Positions 7,380-16,767 of a DNA stretch of 64,000 nt are shown here, piece by piece. The notes beneath the pieces are model-generated. The model searched no databases, was not told the origin of the DNA, and was given only the letters and a program-made list of their open reading frames with translations. How positions within the stretch are numbered: the first letter of the stretch is position 1; every line of letters starts with the position of its first letter. Source of the stretch: Riemerella columbina (GTDB taxonomy: Bacteria; Bacteroidota; Bacteroidia; Flavobacteriales; Weeksellaceae); assembly GCF_030517065.1 (NCBI RefSeq), contig NZ_CP103950.1, forward strand, positions 124,001-188,000. Direction: 5' to 3'. Both the position numbers and the translations under genes were made by a program.

Positions 7380-9926
7380 TTATTTTTTGGTCTTTTTGGT
7401 TGTTTTAGTCGTTTTAGTTGCTGTTTTTCGTGTGGTTTTCTTCGCCGATGCAAAGACATTTTCATCTTGTTCCGTCATCCATTTTTTAACCTCATCTAAA
7501 CTGATGGTTTTTAGTTCTTCGGCGGTATATTTTTCATTATCAGGCGTTTTGGGGATTTTAAAATTCTTTTTGTTGTATTTAATAAAAGGCCCCCATCTGC
7601 CATTTTCAATCGAGATGCCCTCTTCGTCCCATTGTTTGATGTAGCGGTTGGCTTCTTTCTCTAATTTGGCTTCGATCAACTCGTGGATTTCCTCCGAAGA
7701 AAGGTTTTCAAAATCGTACTTTTTAGGCACATTAACATAGAGCGTTTTATATTTCAAAAATGGTCCAAAGCGCCCTGTCCCCTTAGTTACAGGCTCGCCA
7801 CGGAAGGTCGCCACTGGCGCATCGGCTTTTTTCTTTTCGCTGATGAGTTCTTCGGCTCTTTTTTGGTTCACGCTCAGCGGATCTTCGCCTTTTGGAATAC
7901 TGATGAAGGTATCGCCCCATTTAACATAAGGCCCGAAACGCCCCACGCCCACGGAAACGGGTTTGCCCTCCACTTCTTCCAAATCAAAAGGGATTTTAAA
8001 CAAATCTAAAGCCTCTTCCAGCGTAATATTGTTGATGTTCTGGTGCGCCATTAGGGAAGCGAAAATTTGGTTTTCATCCTCACTGTCGCCAATCTGCGCC
8101 AATGGCCCAAAGCGCCCTATTCTTACCAAAACCACTTTGCCCGTTTTCGGATCTTTACCCAAAATACGCTCGCCGCTGGCACGCTCGGCATTTTCTTGCA
8201 CATTCTCTATATTATGGTGGAATTTGCCGTAGAAATCCGATAGCATTTCTTTCCACTTTTCGGCGCCGTTGGCAATGTCATCAAAGTCTTGTTCCACTTT
8301 GGCGGTAAAACCGTAGTCCAAAATTTCGGCAAAATTTTCGGTGAGGAAATCATTAACCACCATCCCGATATCGGTCGGAACAAATTTGTTTTTATCGCCA
8401 CCGTAGTTTTCGGTTAATATGGTTTTGTCCAAAGTTTCTGGCGTAAGGGTAATTTTGAGAATTTCCCTTTGCTGAGGCATAATTTCTTTTTTATCCACAT
8501 ACTCTCGGTTTTGGATGGTTTGGATGGTTGGTGCGTAAGTAGATGGTCGCCCAATGCCCAATTCTTCTAACTTTTTAACCAAACCTGCCTCCGTAAACCG
8601 AGACGGCGGGCGGCTAAAACGCTCCACAGCGGTTATGGTCTGATAAGTCAGTGACTCATTGTTCTCTACTTTCGGTAGGATTTTGTTGTTTTCCTCTGGC
8701 TCCTCATCTTCGTTTTTGTGGATGCCGTACGCTTTTAGAAAGCCCTCAAAAGCAATCACTTCACCGTGAGCTTCAAAGTGGCGAGGCAGCGCTGGGTTGC
8801 CTATTTCTATTACGGTTTTTTCTATTTTGGCATCTGCCATTTGGCTGGCTAAAGTCCTTTTATAAATGAGCTGATAGAGCTGGTTGAGCTGGCGGTCTTC
8901 TCCGATGGTTTTTCTGCCGAAATCCGTTGGGCGAATGGCCTCGTGGGCTTCTTGTGCGGAGGAAGACTTGGTGGTATAATTTCTTGGTTTAGAGTATTCT
9001 TCGCCGAATTCTTTTAAAATTTGATGCTTGGCACCTTCTATCGCCTCTTGGGATAAATTCACGGAATCGGTTCTCATATAAGTGATATACCCTTCCTCAT
9101 AAAGCCTTTGGGCAACGCGCATCGTGGTAGAAACGCCGTACCCCAAGCGGTTGGAGGCTTCTTGCTGCAGCGTAGAGGTGGTAAATGGCGCCGATGCAGT
9201 TCTTTTCCCTGGTTTTTTCTCTACATTGAGGACTTTAAATGCGGTGTTTTGGGCTTGTTTTAAAAAGGCTTCTGCCTCGGTTTCTTGCTCAAAATCTTGT
9301 TTTAGTCTTGCCGAAATTTCTTGTTGCTTTTGAGTCAAAAAGAGGGCATCTACTTTATATGAAGATTGGGGTTTAAAGGCTTGGATTTCCTTCTCCCGCT
9401 CTACAATTAGCCGCACAGCTACGGACTGCACACGCCCTGCCGAAAGCCCTGGTCGTACTTTTTTCCAAAGGACAGGGGACATTTCAAAGCCGACAATACG
9501 GTCCAAAACACGCCGAGCTTGCTGGGCATTGACCAAGTTTTTGTCGATGGTGCGTGGGGTTTCTATGGCTTTAAGGATGGCGTTTTTGGTAATCTCGTGG
9601 AACACGATTCGCTTCATCCCGTTTTCTTTGAGTTTCAGCTCTTCGGAAATATGCCACGCAATGGCTTCTCCCTCGCGGTCTTCATCCGATGCCAGCCATA
9701 CCATATCTACTTTTTTAGCTGCCGCTTTTAGCTCCGCTACTACTTTCTTCTTATCCGCAGACACCTCATAATCAGGGGTAAAAGTTTCCAAATTGATCCC
9801 CATTCCTTTTTTTGGTAAATCTCGGATGTGCCCAAAGCTGGATTTTACTTCAAAATCTTTACCCAAATATTTCTGGATGGTTTTAGCTTTGGCAGGCGAC
9901 TCTACGATGACTAAATTTTTCGGCAT
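7380..9926 (-). CDS. topA: DNA topoisomerase I
   Basis: Type IA topoisomerase that relaxes negative supercoils by a 5'-phosphotyrosine single-strand break. 848 aa. The N-terminal TOPRIM domain starts MPKNLVIVESPAKAKTIQKY and has the acidic motif DEDREGEA at residues 81-88. The catalytic tyrosine is in YITYMRTDS at about residue 283. Instead of zinc fingers the C-terminus carries several GRFGPxxKW-type repeats (GVGRFGPYVKWGDTF, GRFGPFLKYKTLY, GRWGPFIKYNKKN), as in other Bacteroidota, and ends in a Lys/Thr-rich tail. A clear -7 element precedes the ATG. Confidence 0.98.
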   Translation of the reverse strand: MPKNLVIVESPAKAKTIQKYLGKDFEVKSSFGHIRDLPKKGMGINLETFTPDYEVSADKKKVVAELKAAAKKVDMVWLASDEDREGEAIAWHISEELKLKENGMKRIVFHEITKNAILKAIETPRTIDKNLVNAQQARRVLDRIVGFEMSPVLWKKVRPGLSAGRVQSVAVRLIVEREKEIQAFKPQSSYKVDALFLTQKQQEISARLKQDFEQETEAEAFLKQAQNTAFKVLNVEKKPGKRTASAPFTTSTLQQEASNRLGYGVSTTMRVAQRLYEEGYITYMRTDSVNLSQEAIEGAKHQILKEFGEEYSKPRNYTTKSSSAQEAHEAIRPTDFGRKTIGEDRQLNQLYQLIYKRTLASQMADAKIEKTVIEIGNPALPRHFEAHGEVIAFEGFLKAYGIHKNEDEEPEENNKILPKVENNESLTYQTITAVERFSRPPSRFTEAGLVKKLEELGIGRPSTYAPTIQTIQNREYVDKKEIMPQQREILKITLTPETLDKTILTENYGGDKNKFVPTDIGMVVNDFLTENFAEILDYGFTAKVEQDFDDIANGAEKWKEMLSDFYGKFHHNIENVQENAERASGERILGKDPKTGKVVLVRIGRFGPLAQIGDSEDENQIFASLMAHQNINNITLEEALDLFKIPFDLEEVEGKPVSVGVGRFGPYVKWGDTFISIPKGEDPLSVNQKRAEELISEKKKADAPVATFRGEPVTKGTGRFGPFLKYKTLYVNVPKKYDFENLSSEEIHELIEAKLEKEANRYIKQWDEEGISIENGRWGPFIKYNKKNFKIPKTPDNEKYTAEELKTISLDEVKKWMTEQDENVFASAKKTTRKTATKTTKTTKKTKK

Positions 9927-9943
9927 ACTGTTCTTATTTTTTG

Positions 9944-9951
9944 CAAAAGTA
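9944..9951 (-). promoter_or_regulatory. -7 promoter element of topA
   Basis: Minus-strand TACTTTTG, a perfect TAnnTTTG, 18 bp upstream of the topA ATG. Confidence 0.6.
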
Positions 9952-9993
9952 TAAACTTTTTGGTTAAGGGTATTTTTTAATTATGACAAGTGA

Positions 9994-11514
9994 TTATTTA
10001 TCTTTTCTTTTATAAAGGTAATAATCTTGTCCTATCCCTCTTATTCCATAGACTAAATTGATAGGGTAAGGAGCGCTCTGATGAACTTCTTTAATAGGAT
10101 AGCTCTTGATCAATTGGTATTCTTGATCAAAGTTTTTCTGTTGCGCCTCTGTCATTTTATATAATTGGTTTTGCCCTGCTTTTTTCCCTATGGTTAATAT
10201 ATAAGTTGGGTGATAGCGGTTGATCAGGTTAATCCATGCTTCATCAAAATTAGAGAGCATCTCTTGGGTCATTTTTTTGTCTACTAAACCAACCTCGTCC
10301 CAAGTTTGCAATCGGGTATAGAATGGAATTTTTCCTGCAGGCTCTAATACGATGCTTTCGTTCTTGTTAGCTCCCATCTTTTGGAGATCTCTAACCATCT
10401 GCATTCGTTGTGTGTTTTCCATATAACCAATACTCAAAGATTGTAAATACTGGAATGATGCAAAGCCTATGAATACTATAATCAATGCGTATTTTAGTAT
10501 CTGATTTTTGATGATATATTCTACTAAAAAATAAATCCAAATGGAAGCCATAAACACCCTTGGAAGCCAATAATACCAATCAAAATAGGCTTTTAGGAAA
10601 GCAAATATTGTTAACTTAATCGCTGCAAATGCAAATATGGTAACCAAAAGCGCTCTTTTTTCTTTTTTAATCTCACGGCTGTATAATATAAACACCAAAA
10701 CGCATGTAAGGAATAAATAAATATAAAAAATCGTCATCATCATATTCCCTGCTATTTTCAAATAGCCTCCATAATATGCCAATTGATGAAGAAATACTTT
10801 TAAACTAAAACCTGAATGGTCTGGATAGGCTATTTTTTTAGCAACTATCGTATGATTAACAATATCTCCGAAATAATAATAATTAAAACCTAATACACTT
10901 ATAAGCCCTAACAGACCTCCTAAAAAGAAAAATAAGTTAATTTTTCTCTCAAAAATCAAAATAAATAATCCAAAAATGCCTAAAAAAATAACTGTATCTA
11001 ACCGTGTCCATATCAAAAGAATAGGAATTAAAAAATAAAATAAATTATTCTTTTTATAAACAGCGCAATGGATAAAAACACTATATAGAAAAAATAAAAG
11101 GCCATATTCCATCCCTAATATAGATGCCATAATAGACGGCGGCAATAGGTTCAGTAAAATCACGAATAAAAATACTTTTTCTTTTTTATCAAAAAGCGTT
11201 TTCCCGAGTAGGATACTCCCCACACCAAACAATAAACTATTAAAAACAAGAATAGTATAAACAAAAAGATGACCACTCCCCAGAATCCATTGGAAAAATG
11301 CGGAAACAAAGACATATAAATGAGTGGTAGAGGCAGAAATAGGTTCGGTTCCATTAAAACCAATCACGCCATAATCCAATAAATTCTGTGCAACATTCCA
11401 AGTAATAAAAGAATCTTCTTGAATATGACGGGTTAAAAGAAACGGAATTTTAATTAAAACCGTAATTAAAGCCAAAAAATAATAGGAATTAAAAAAAGTA
11501 TTTTTTTTGTACAT
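9994..11514 (-). CDS. GT-C-type membrane glycosyltransferase-like protein
   Basis: 506 aa with about ten transmembrane segments and a soluble C-terminal domain of about 120 residues. An acidic motif QEDSFITW after the first membrane helix resembles the first-loop catalytic Asp/Glu of GT-C enzymes (ArnT/PMT type, polyprenyl-phosphate-sugar donors). Probably a periplasm-facing glycosyltransferase, but acceptor and donor are unknown. Monocistronic, with its own -7 element. Typical AT-rich codon use for the region. Confidence 0.7.
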   Translation of the reverse strand: MYKKNTFFNSYYFLALITVLIKIPFLLTRHIQEDSFITWNVAQNLLDYGVIGFNGTEPISASTTHLYVFVSAFFQWILGSGHLFVYTILVFNSLLFGVGSILLGKTLFDKKEKVFLFVILLNLLPPSIMASILGMEYGLLFFLYSVFIHCAVYKKNNLFYFLIPILLIWTRLDTVIFLGIFGLFILIFERKINLFFFLGGLLGLISVLGFNYYYFGDIVNHTIVAKKIAYPDHSGFSLKVFLHQLAYYGGYLKIAGNMMMTIFYIYLFLTCVLVFILYSREIKKEKRALLVTIFAFAAIKLTIFAFLKAYFDWYYWLPRVFMASIWIYFLVEYIIKNQILKYALIIVFIGFASFQYLQSLSIGYMENTQRMQMVRDLQKMGANKNESIVLEPAGKIPFYTRLQTWDEVGLVDKKMTQEMLSNFDEAWINLINRYHPTYILTIGKKAGQNQLYKMTEAQQKNFDQEYQLIKSYPIKEVHQSAPYPINLVYGIRGIGQDYYLYKRKDK

Positions 11515-11528
11515 TGTGTATTTTTTTG

Positions 11529-11536
11529 CAAAAGTA
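11529..11536 (-). promoter_or_regulatory. -7 promoter element of the GT-C gene
   Basis: Minus-strand TACTTTTG, a perfect TAnnTTTG, 15 bp before the ATG at 11514. Confidence 0.55.
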
Positions 11537-11675
11537 AAGTATTAAAATTATATTTTAACCATAATAATGATACATTTCATATTCAACAAGAAATCTTTCC
11601 TCAAAAACACTCTATTTTCTTTTTAATTTCCGTATATTAGCGGACTATTTTAAACAAGATATAAACAGTCTGAAA

Positions 11676-14600
11676 ATGAAGAAGTTTACAGAATACAAAA
11701 ACCTTGATCTTACCCATATAGCACAAGAAATCGCTCTTTTTTGGAAGGAAAATCAAACCTTCAAAAAATCAGTAGAGCTCCGCGATGGGCAGCCTGAGTA
11801 TGTTTTCTACGAAGGTCCACCATCTGCCAACGGAATGCCCGGCATACACCATGTGATGGCGCGTGCCCTAAAAGATATTTTTTGTAGATACCAAACCCAA
11901 AATGGTAAACAAGTCTTCCGTAAAGCGGGCTGGGATACCCACGGACTTCCCGTAGAATTAGGCGTGGAGAAAGAATTAGGCATCACCAAAGAAGACATCG
12001 GCAAAACCATTTCCGTAGAAGACTACAACCAAGCCTGCCGAAATGCCGTGATGAAATACACCGATGTTTGGAACGACCTCACCGAAAAAATCGGCTATTG
12101 GGTAGACTTGGAACACCCTTACATTACTTATCAACCCAAATATATGGAAACCGTTTGGTGGTTGCTCAAACAGCTCTACCAGAAAGATTTACTGTATAAA
12201 GGCTACACCATTCAGCCGTATTCCCCAAAGGCGGGAACGGGCCTTTCCTCCCACGAGCTCAATCAGCCTGGGACTTATCGAGATGTTTCTGACACCACCA
12301 TTGTTGCACAGTTTAGGGTAAAACAGCCTTCAGAAAAATTGGCAGAAAAGTTAAGCCGCATCAACGAAGACCTTAGCCAAAACTTGGATATTTTAGCGTG
12401 GACCACTACCCCTTGGACGCTCCCTTCCAACACCGCATTAGCCGTTGGCAGAGATATAGAATATGTGGTGGTAAAAACCTTTAACCAGTACACCCATCAG
12501 CCTATTAACATCATTTTAGCAAGGGTTTTATTAGAAAAAAACTTCGGGAAGAAATATGTAGAAAGCACCGCAGAAGCCCTCAGCCAGTATCAGCCTGAGG
12601 ATAAAACCATTCCTTATCAAATTTTGGCAGAACTCACAGGGGAAGATTTGGAAGGCACTTCTTACGAACAGTTGATCCCTTGGTTTAGCCCTGCCGAAAA
12701 CGCAGACCAAGCCTTCCGAGTGATTTTAGGCGATTTCGTGACCACGGAAGATGGAACAGGGATTGTGCACATCGCTCCGACTTTTGGTGCGGATGATGCC
12801 CGTGTAGCCAAAGAAAACGGCATCCCTCCAATGCTCGTTAAAGACAGCCAAGACAATCTGGTACCTTTGGTGGATCTGCAAGGTCGATTTATCCACAGCC
12901 CACAAGTACCCGAGGTTTTCAATGGCAAATACATCAAAAATGAATATTATGATGAAGGCACTGCCCCTGAAAAATCTTGGGATGTAGAGATGGCTATTTT
13001 CTTAAAAACCGAAAATAAAGCCTTCAAAGTGGAGAAATATGTCCACTCCTACCCGCATTGTTGGCGTACCGACAAGCCTGTGCTCTATTATCCATTAGAC
13101 TCTTGGTTTGTGAAGATGACCGCCGTAAAAGACCGCTTGGTTGCACTCAACAAAACCATCAATTGGAAACCTAAAGCCACTGGCGAAGGGCGTTTTGCCA
13201 ACTGGTTAGAAAATGTGAACGACTGGAACCTCTCTCGCTCCAGATATTGGGGTATCCCTTTGCCGATCTGGCGAACTGAGGATTTAAAGGAAGAAAAAAT
13301 CATCGGTTCTGTGGAGGAATTAATCACAGAGATAGAGCGCGCCATTGCCGCAGGTGTGATGACTGAAAATCCGTTCAAAAACTTCACCATTGGAGATATG
13401 TCGGAAGACAACTATGTCCAAATAGACCTTCATAAAAATATCGTGGATCAAATCATCCTTGTGTCTGACTCTGGAAAACCAATGAAACGAGAGTCCGACT
13501 TGATTGATGTTTGGTTTGACTCTGGCTCTATGCCATATGCGCAGCTTCATTATCCGTTTGAAAATAAGGAATTGATAGACCAAAGGAAAGCCTTCCCAGC
13601 GGATTTCATTGCTGAGGGCGTAGACCAAACCCGAGGCTGGTTCTATACGCTACACGCCATTGCCACTACGGTTTTTGATTCCGTAGCGTATAAAAATGTG
13701 GTGTCTAACGGCTTGGTTTTAGATAAAAACGGACAAAAAATGTCTAAGCGGTTGGGCAATGCCGTAGATCCTTTTGAAACTTTAGCAAAATACGGCCCTG
13801 ATGCCACGCGCTGGTATATGATTGCCAATGCCAACCCTTGGGAAAACCTTAAATTTGACCTTGATGGCATTGATGAAGTCCGCAGAAAATTCTTCGGTAC
13901 TTTGTATAATACCTATTCGTTTTTTGCACTCTATGCCAATGTAGATGGCTTTGCTTACCAAGAAGCAGAAGTGAAAAATCGCCCTGAGATAGACCGCTGG
14001 ATCCTCTCAGAACTCCATATTTTAATTAAAGAAGTTAAGGCGTTTTACGAAGACTATGAACCGACCAAAGTAGCGAGAGCCATCAATACTTTTGTCAATG
14101 ACAACCTAAGTAACTGGTATGTAAGACTTTGCCGAAGAAGATTCTGGAAAGGAGACTACACCGAGGACAAAATTTCTGCCTACCAAACGCTCTACACTTG
14201 TTTGGAAACCGTAGCGAAATTAGCCGCACCTATTGCGCCGTTCTTTATGGATAAGCTCTACCAAGACCTTAACCAAGCCACACAAAAGGAAACCGCTAAC
14301 AGTGTACACCTCACAGATTTCCCTGTGGCAGATGAGACGCTCATCGACCAAGATTTGGTGCAAAAAACACACCTTGCCCAGCAAATTACCTCTATGGTAT
14401 TCTCGCTGAGAAAGAAGGAAAACATCAAGGTGAGACAGCCGCTACAAAAAGTGATGATTCCTGTTTTGGATAAGAAAACAGGCGAACAAATTAGCGCCGT
14501 GGCAGACCTCATCAAACAAGAAGTGAATGTGAAGGAGCTCCAGCTCATCAATGCCGAGGAAGCTGCACACCTGATCATCAAACAGGTGAAACCGAACTTT

Positions 14601-15086
14601 AAAGCCTTAGGCCCTAAACTCGGTAAAGAGATGAAAACCATTGCGGCAGAAATTGCAGCTTTTGACCAAGAGAACATCGCGATTTTAGAAAAAGAAAGCC
14701 AAATCCAAGTGGGTGGCTACACCATTACGCTGGATGATGTGGAAATCAGTACCAAAGATATCCCCGGGTGGACCGTAGCCAGCGAGGGCAAACTGACCGT
14801 GGCATTAGATTTGATAATCAACAACGTGCTAAAATCTGAAGGCATCGCGAGGGAATTTATCAACAGGGTGCAGAATCTTAGAAAAGATAAAGGCTTTGAG
14901 TTGACAGACAAAATCCGTATCCAACTGGATCAAAATAGCCCTTTCCTTGCGGATTTACTCAAAAATGAGGCCTATATCTCCGCAGAGGTGCTCTCTGAAA
15001 ATATAGAGGTGGTGGAAGATTTTACCCCTTCTGATGAGATTGAAATTGAGGAAGTAAAATTTGGGGTTCATATTATTAAATTATAA
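11676..15086 (+). CDS. ileS: Isoleucyl-tRNA synthetase (long, eukaryote-like type)
   Basis: Charges tRNA-Ile. 1136 aa, longer than the roughly 940-aa E. coli enzyme and of the length of the eukaryote-like (often mupirocin-resistant) branch. The HIGH box appears as GIHH (residues 56-59, in PSANGMPGIHH). KMSKR is at about residues 688-692. The editing (CP1) insertion includes LAWTTTPWTLPSNTA. An anticodon-binding helical domain and a long C-terminal extension follow. No T-box-like leader was recognised. First gene of a short run with the DksA-like gene and lspA. Confidence 0.98.
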   Translation: MKKFTEYKNLDLTHIAQEIALFWKENQTFKKSVELRDGQPEYVFYEGPPSANGMPGIHHVMARALKDIFCRYQTQNGKQVFRKAGWDTHGLPVELGVEKELGITKEDIGKTISVEDYNQACRNAVMKYTDVWNDLTEKIGYWVDLEHPYITYQPKYMETVWWLLKQLYQKDLLYKGYTIQPYSPKAGTGLSSHELNQPGTYRDVSDTTIVAQFRVKQPSEKLAEKLSRINEDLSQNLDILAWTTTPWTLPSNTALAVGRDIEYVVVKTFNQYTHQPINIILARVLLEKNFGKKYVESTAEALSQYQPEDKTIPYQILAELTGEDLEGTSYEQLIPWFSPAENADQAFRVILGDFVTTEDGTGIVHIAPTFGADDARVAKENGIPPMLVKDSQDNLVPLVDLQGRFIHSPQVPEVFNGKYIKNEYYDEGTAPEKSWDVEMAIFLKTENKAFKVEKYVHSYPHCWRTDKPVLYYPLDSWFVKMTAVKDRLVALNKTINWKPKATGEGRFANWLENVNDWNLSRSRYWGIPLPIWRTEDLKEEKIIGSVEELITEIERAIAAGVMTENPFKNFTIGDMSEDNYVQIDLHKNIVDQIILVSDSGKPMKRESDLIDVWFDSGSMPYAQLHYPFENKELIDQRKAFPADFIAEGVDQTRGWFYTLHAIATTVFDSVAYKNVVSNGLVLDKNGQKMSKRLGNAVDPFETLAKYGPDATRWYMIANANPWENLKFDLDGIDEVRRKFFGTLYNTYSFFALYANVDGFAYQEAEVKNRPEIDRWILSELHILIKEVKAFYEDYEPTKVARAINTFVNDNLSNWYVRLCRRRFWKGDYTEDKISAYQTLYTCLETVAKLAAPIAPFFMDKLYQDLNQATQKETANSVHLTDFPVADETLIDQDLVQKTHLAQQITSMVFSLRKKENIKVRQPLQKVMIPVLDKKTGEQISAVADLIKQEVNVKELQLINAEEAAHLIIKQVKPNFKALGPKLGKEMKTIAAEIAAFDQENIAILEKESQIQVGGYTITLDDVEISTKDIPGWTVASEGKLTVALDLIINNVLKSEGIAREFINRVQNLRKDKGFELTDKIRIQLDQNSPFLADLLKNEAYISAEVLSENIEVVEDFTPSDEIEIEEVKFGVHIIKL

Positions 15087-15113
15087 CCCTTGTGAACATA
15101 AAAACATAAAAAG

Positions 15114-15494
15114 ATGGAACAAGAAAGACAACGCTACAGTGATGCTGATTTGCAAGAATTTAAGGCACTCATAGAGCAAAAAATAGAAAAAGCGGAAAAA
15201 GATTTAGCTCTCATTCGGCAGAATTTCATCAATGACCAAAATAACGGCACTGATGATACCTCACCTACCTTTAAAGCCTTTGAAGAAGGCGCCGAAACGC
15301 TTAGCAAAGAGCAAAACGCCATTTTGGCTGGGCGACAGGAGAAATTTATCCGTGATTTAAAAAATGCCCTCATCCGCATTCAGAATAAAACCTATGGCAT
15401 CTGCCGCGTAACGGGTAATTTAATTGACAAAGAGCGCCTAAAAGCCGTGCCACACGCCACGCTGAGCATAGAAGCCAAAAATAAACAACGATAA
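15114..15494 (+). CDS. TraR/DksA-family protein
   Basis: 126 aa. An N-terminal coiled-coil hairpin is followed by a C-terminal zinc-finger-like region that keeps only one of the four DksA cysteines (YGICRVTGNLIDKERL), ending PHATLSIEAK. Flavobacterial DksA-like proteins commonly have this reduced motif. Probably binds the RNA polymerase secondary channel and modulates transcription (inference). 27 bp after ileS and followed by a strong terminator. Confidence 0.85.
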   Translation: MEQERQRYSDADLQEFKALIEQKIEKAEKDLALIRQNFINDQNNGTDDTSPTFKAFEEGAETLSKEQNAILAGRQEKFIRDLKNALIRIQNKTYGICRVTGNLIDKERLKAVPHATLSIEAKNKQR

Positions 15495-15500
15495 TTTTTT

Positions 15501-15541
15501 TCTTTCTACAATGGCGCTGTCTGTTGTAGAAAGATTTTTTA
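15501..15541 (+). terminator. Rho-independent terminator after the dksA-like gene
   Basis: Perfect 11-bp stem TCTTTCTACAA / TTGTAGAAAGA, 12-nt loop, then a T run. Confidence 0.85.
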
Positions 15542-15567
15542 TTCACGAAGTGTTCTGAATCTAAACC

Positions 15568-16209
15568 ATGAAAAAAATAGCATTCATCACCATTTTGGTG
15601 TTATTAATAGACCAATTTTCTAAAATATACATAAAAACCCATTTTGAACTCAATGAATCTGCAGTGCTGATCCCAGGGGTAAAACTGACCTTTGTAGAAA
15701 ACCCAGGAATGGCGTATGGCTTCCAGTTTGGAGGACTTATTGGCAAATATTTCTTGGTTTTTACGCGCATTGTCCTCATTGGGTTTATGGTTTATATCTT
15801 CAATAAATGGCTGAAAGAAGGGCGAAACTCCAACTACCTCATCATCCCTATGGCGATGATTTTTGCGGGCGCCATTGGCAATTTAATTGATGGGATGTTC
15901 TACGGAATGATTTTTGACACAGGGACAGTCTTTGATGAAAGCGTGGGCAGGTGGATTGGCTATGATGGCATTTCTCAGTTTTCATCTTTTGGACACGGCT
16001 ATTCTCATTTTATGAAAGGCTGCGTGGTAGATATGTTCCATTTTGATTGGATAGACTGGTGGGTTCCAGAGAATTGGCCCTTGATAGGTGGCACGCATTT
16101 GCAGTTTTTCAAGTATATTTTTAATGTGGCAGATGCCGCCATTACCGTGGGCGTTACCGTGCTCTTTATCTTCAGAAAAAAGGCATTCCCTAACGGTTTA
16201 GAGTTTTAA
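15568..16209 (+). CDS. lspA: Lipoprotein signal peptidase (signal peptidase II)
   Basis: Inner-membrane aspartyl protease that removes lipoprotein signal peptides after diacylglyceryl transfer. 213 aa, longer than the usual ~165 aa because of an insert of about 60 residues before the last helix. Four hydrophobic segments. Family motifs: VENPGMAYGF, GAIGNLIDGM (catalytic Asp near 107) and FNVADAAI (second catalytic Asp near 189). The many lipoproteins in this window would be substrates. Confidence 0.95.
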   Translation: MKKIAFITILVLLIDQFSKIYIKTHFELNESAVLIPGVKLTFVENPGMAYGFQFGGLIGKYFLVFTRIVLIGFMVYIFNKWLKEGRNSNYLIIPMAMIFAGAIGNLIDGMFYGMIFDTGTVFDESVGRWIGYDGISQFSSFGHGYSHFMKGCVVDMFHFDWIDWWVPENWPLIGGTHLQFFKYIFNVADAAITVGVTVLFIFRKKAFPNGLEF

Positions 16210-16257
16210 ACGATGATGAAGTAGCTTCATCTATATTAGAACTTTCAAAAAATTTTT

Positions 16258-16737
16258 ATGAATTTAAAATCATTTTTTAGTATCGTGTTCATCGCTTTTG
16301 GGCTTGGTTTTTCTAATGCCCAAGTAGCCGTACACCCTATGTTAAAAGTCGGTTATCAGTACCAAAATTCTAACTTCGGCGAGGTGGGCGGCACACTTCT
16401 ATTTCTCAAAAATGATGATGCCCTATACCGCCTCGGAGGGAGCGTATTATTAGGGAGTGCTAACGGCAATATGCAAGCGCTACCCAAACTACAAGCCGAT
16501 ATTTTGCTCAATTCCCAAAAGGGCAAAAGCCTCCGCCACGCTTATTATTATCTGCTGGGTGCCGAAGCCAGCCCTAAGCACATTGCGCCGAAAGTTGGCA
16601 TTAGCCTCTTTGGGATTTTAGATTTTACGGGCGGTTATGCCTTCCAGATATCTGATAAAACCCTGAATGGCAAAGCCCTACACGGCATCCAGATGAACCT
16701 TACCCTCCACATTCCGTTGGTGGTATTTAAGAAATAA
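16258..16737 (+). CDS. Uncharacterised exported protein
   Basis: 159 aa with a Sec signal peptide (MNLKSFFSIVFIAFGLGFSNAQ). The rest is beta-rich, with alternating hydrophobic/aromatic strands (KVGYQYQNSNFGEVGGTLLF) and a C-terminal LHIPLVVFKK, which could be a small outer-membrane barrel. No family recognised. It sits between lspA and sufS on the same strand. Confidence 0.7.
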   Translation: MNLKSFFSIVFIAFGLGFSNAQVAVHPMLKVGYQYQNSNFGEVGGTLLFLKNDDALYRLGGSVLLGSANGNMQALPKLQADILLNSQKGKSLRHAYYYLLGAEASPKHIAPKVGISLFGILDFTGGYAFQISDKTLNGKALHGIQMNLTLHIPLVVFKK

Positions 16738-16767
16738 AACTTAATTTTGAAGTTTAAAAAATCCGCT

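Noticed and set aside
7345..9771. Several plus-strand ORFs across topA
   Set aside because: Antisense shadows with no family motifs; topA is intact on the minus strand.
16215..16231. Small hairpin GATGAAG/CTTCATC after lspA
   Set aside because: No T run follows and the stem is short; terminator function is unsupported.
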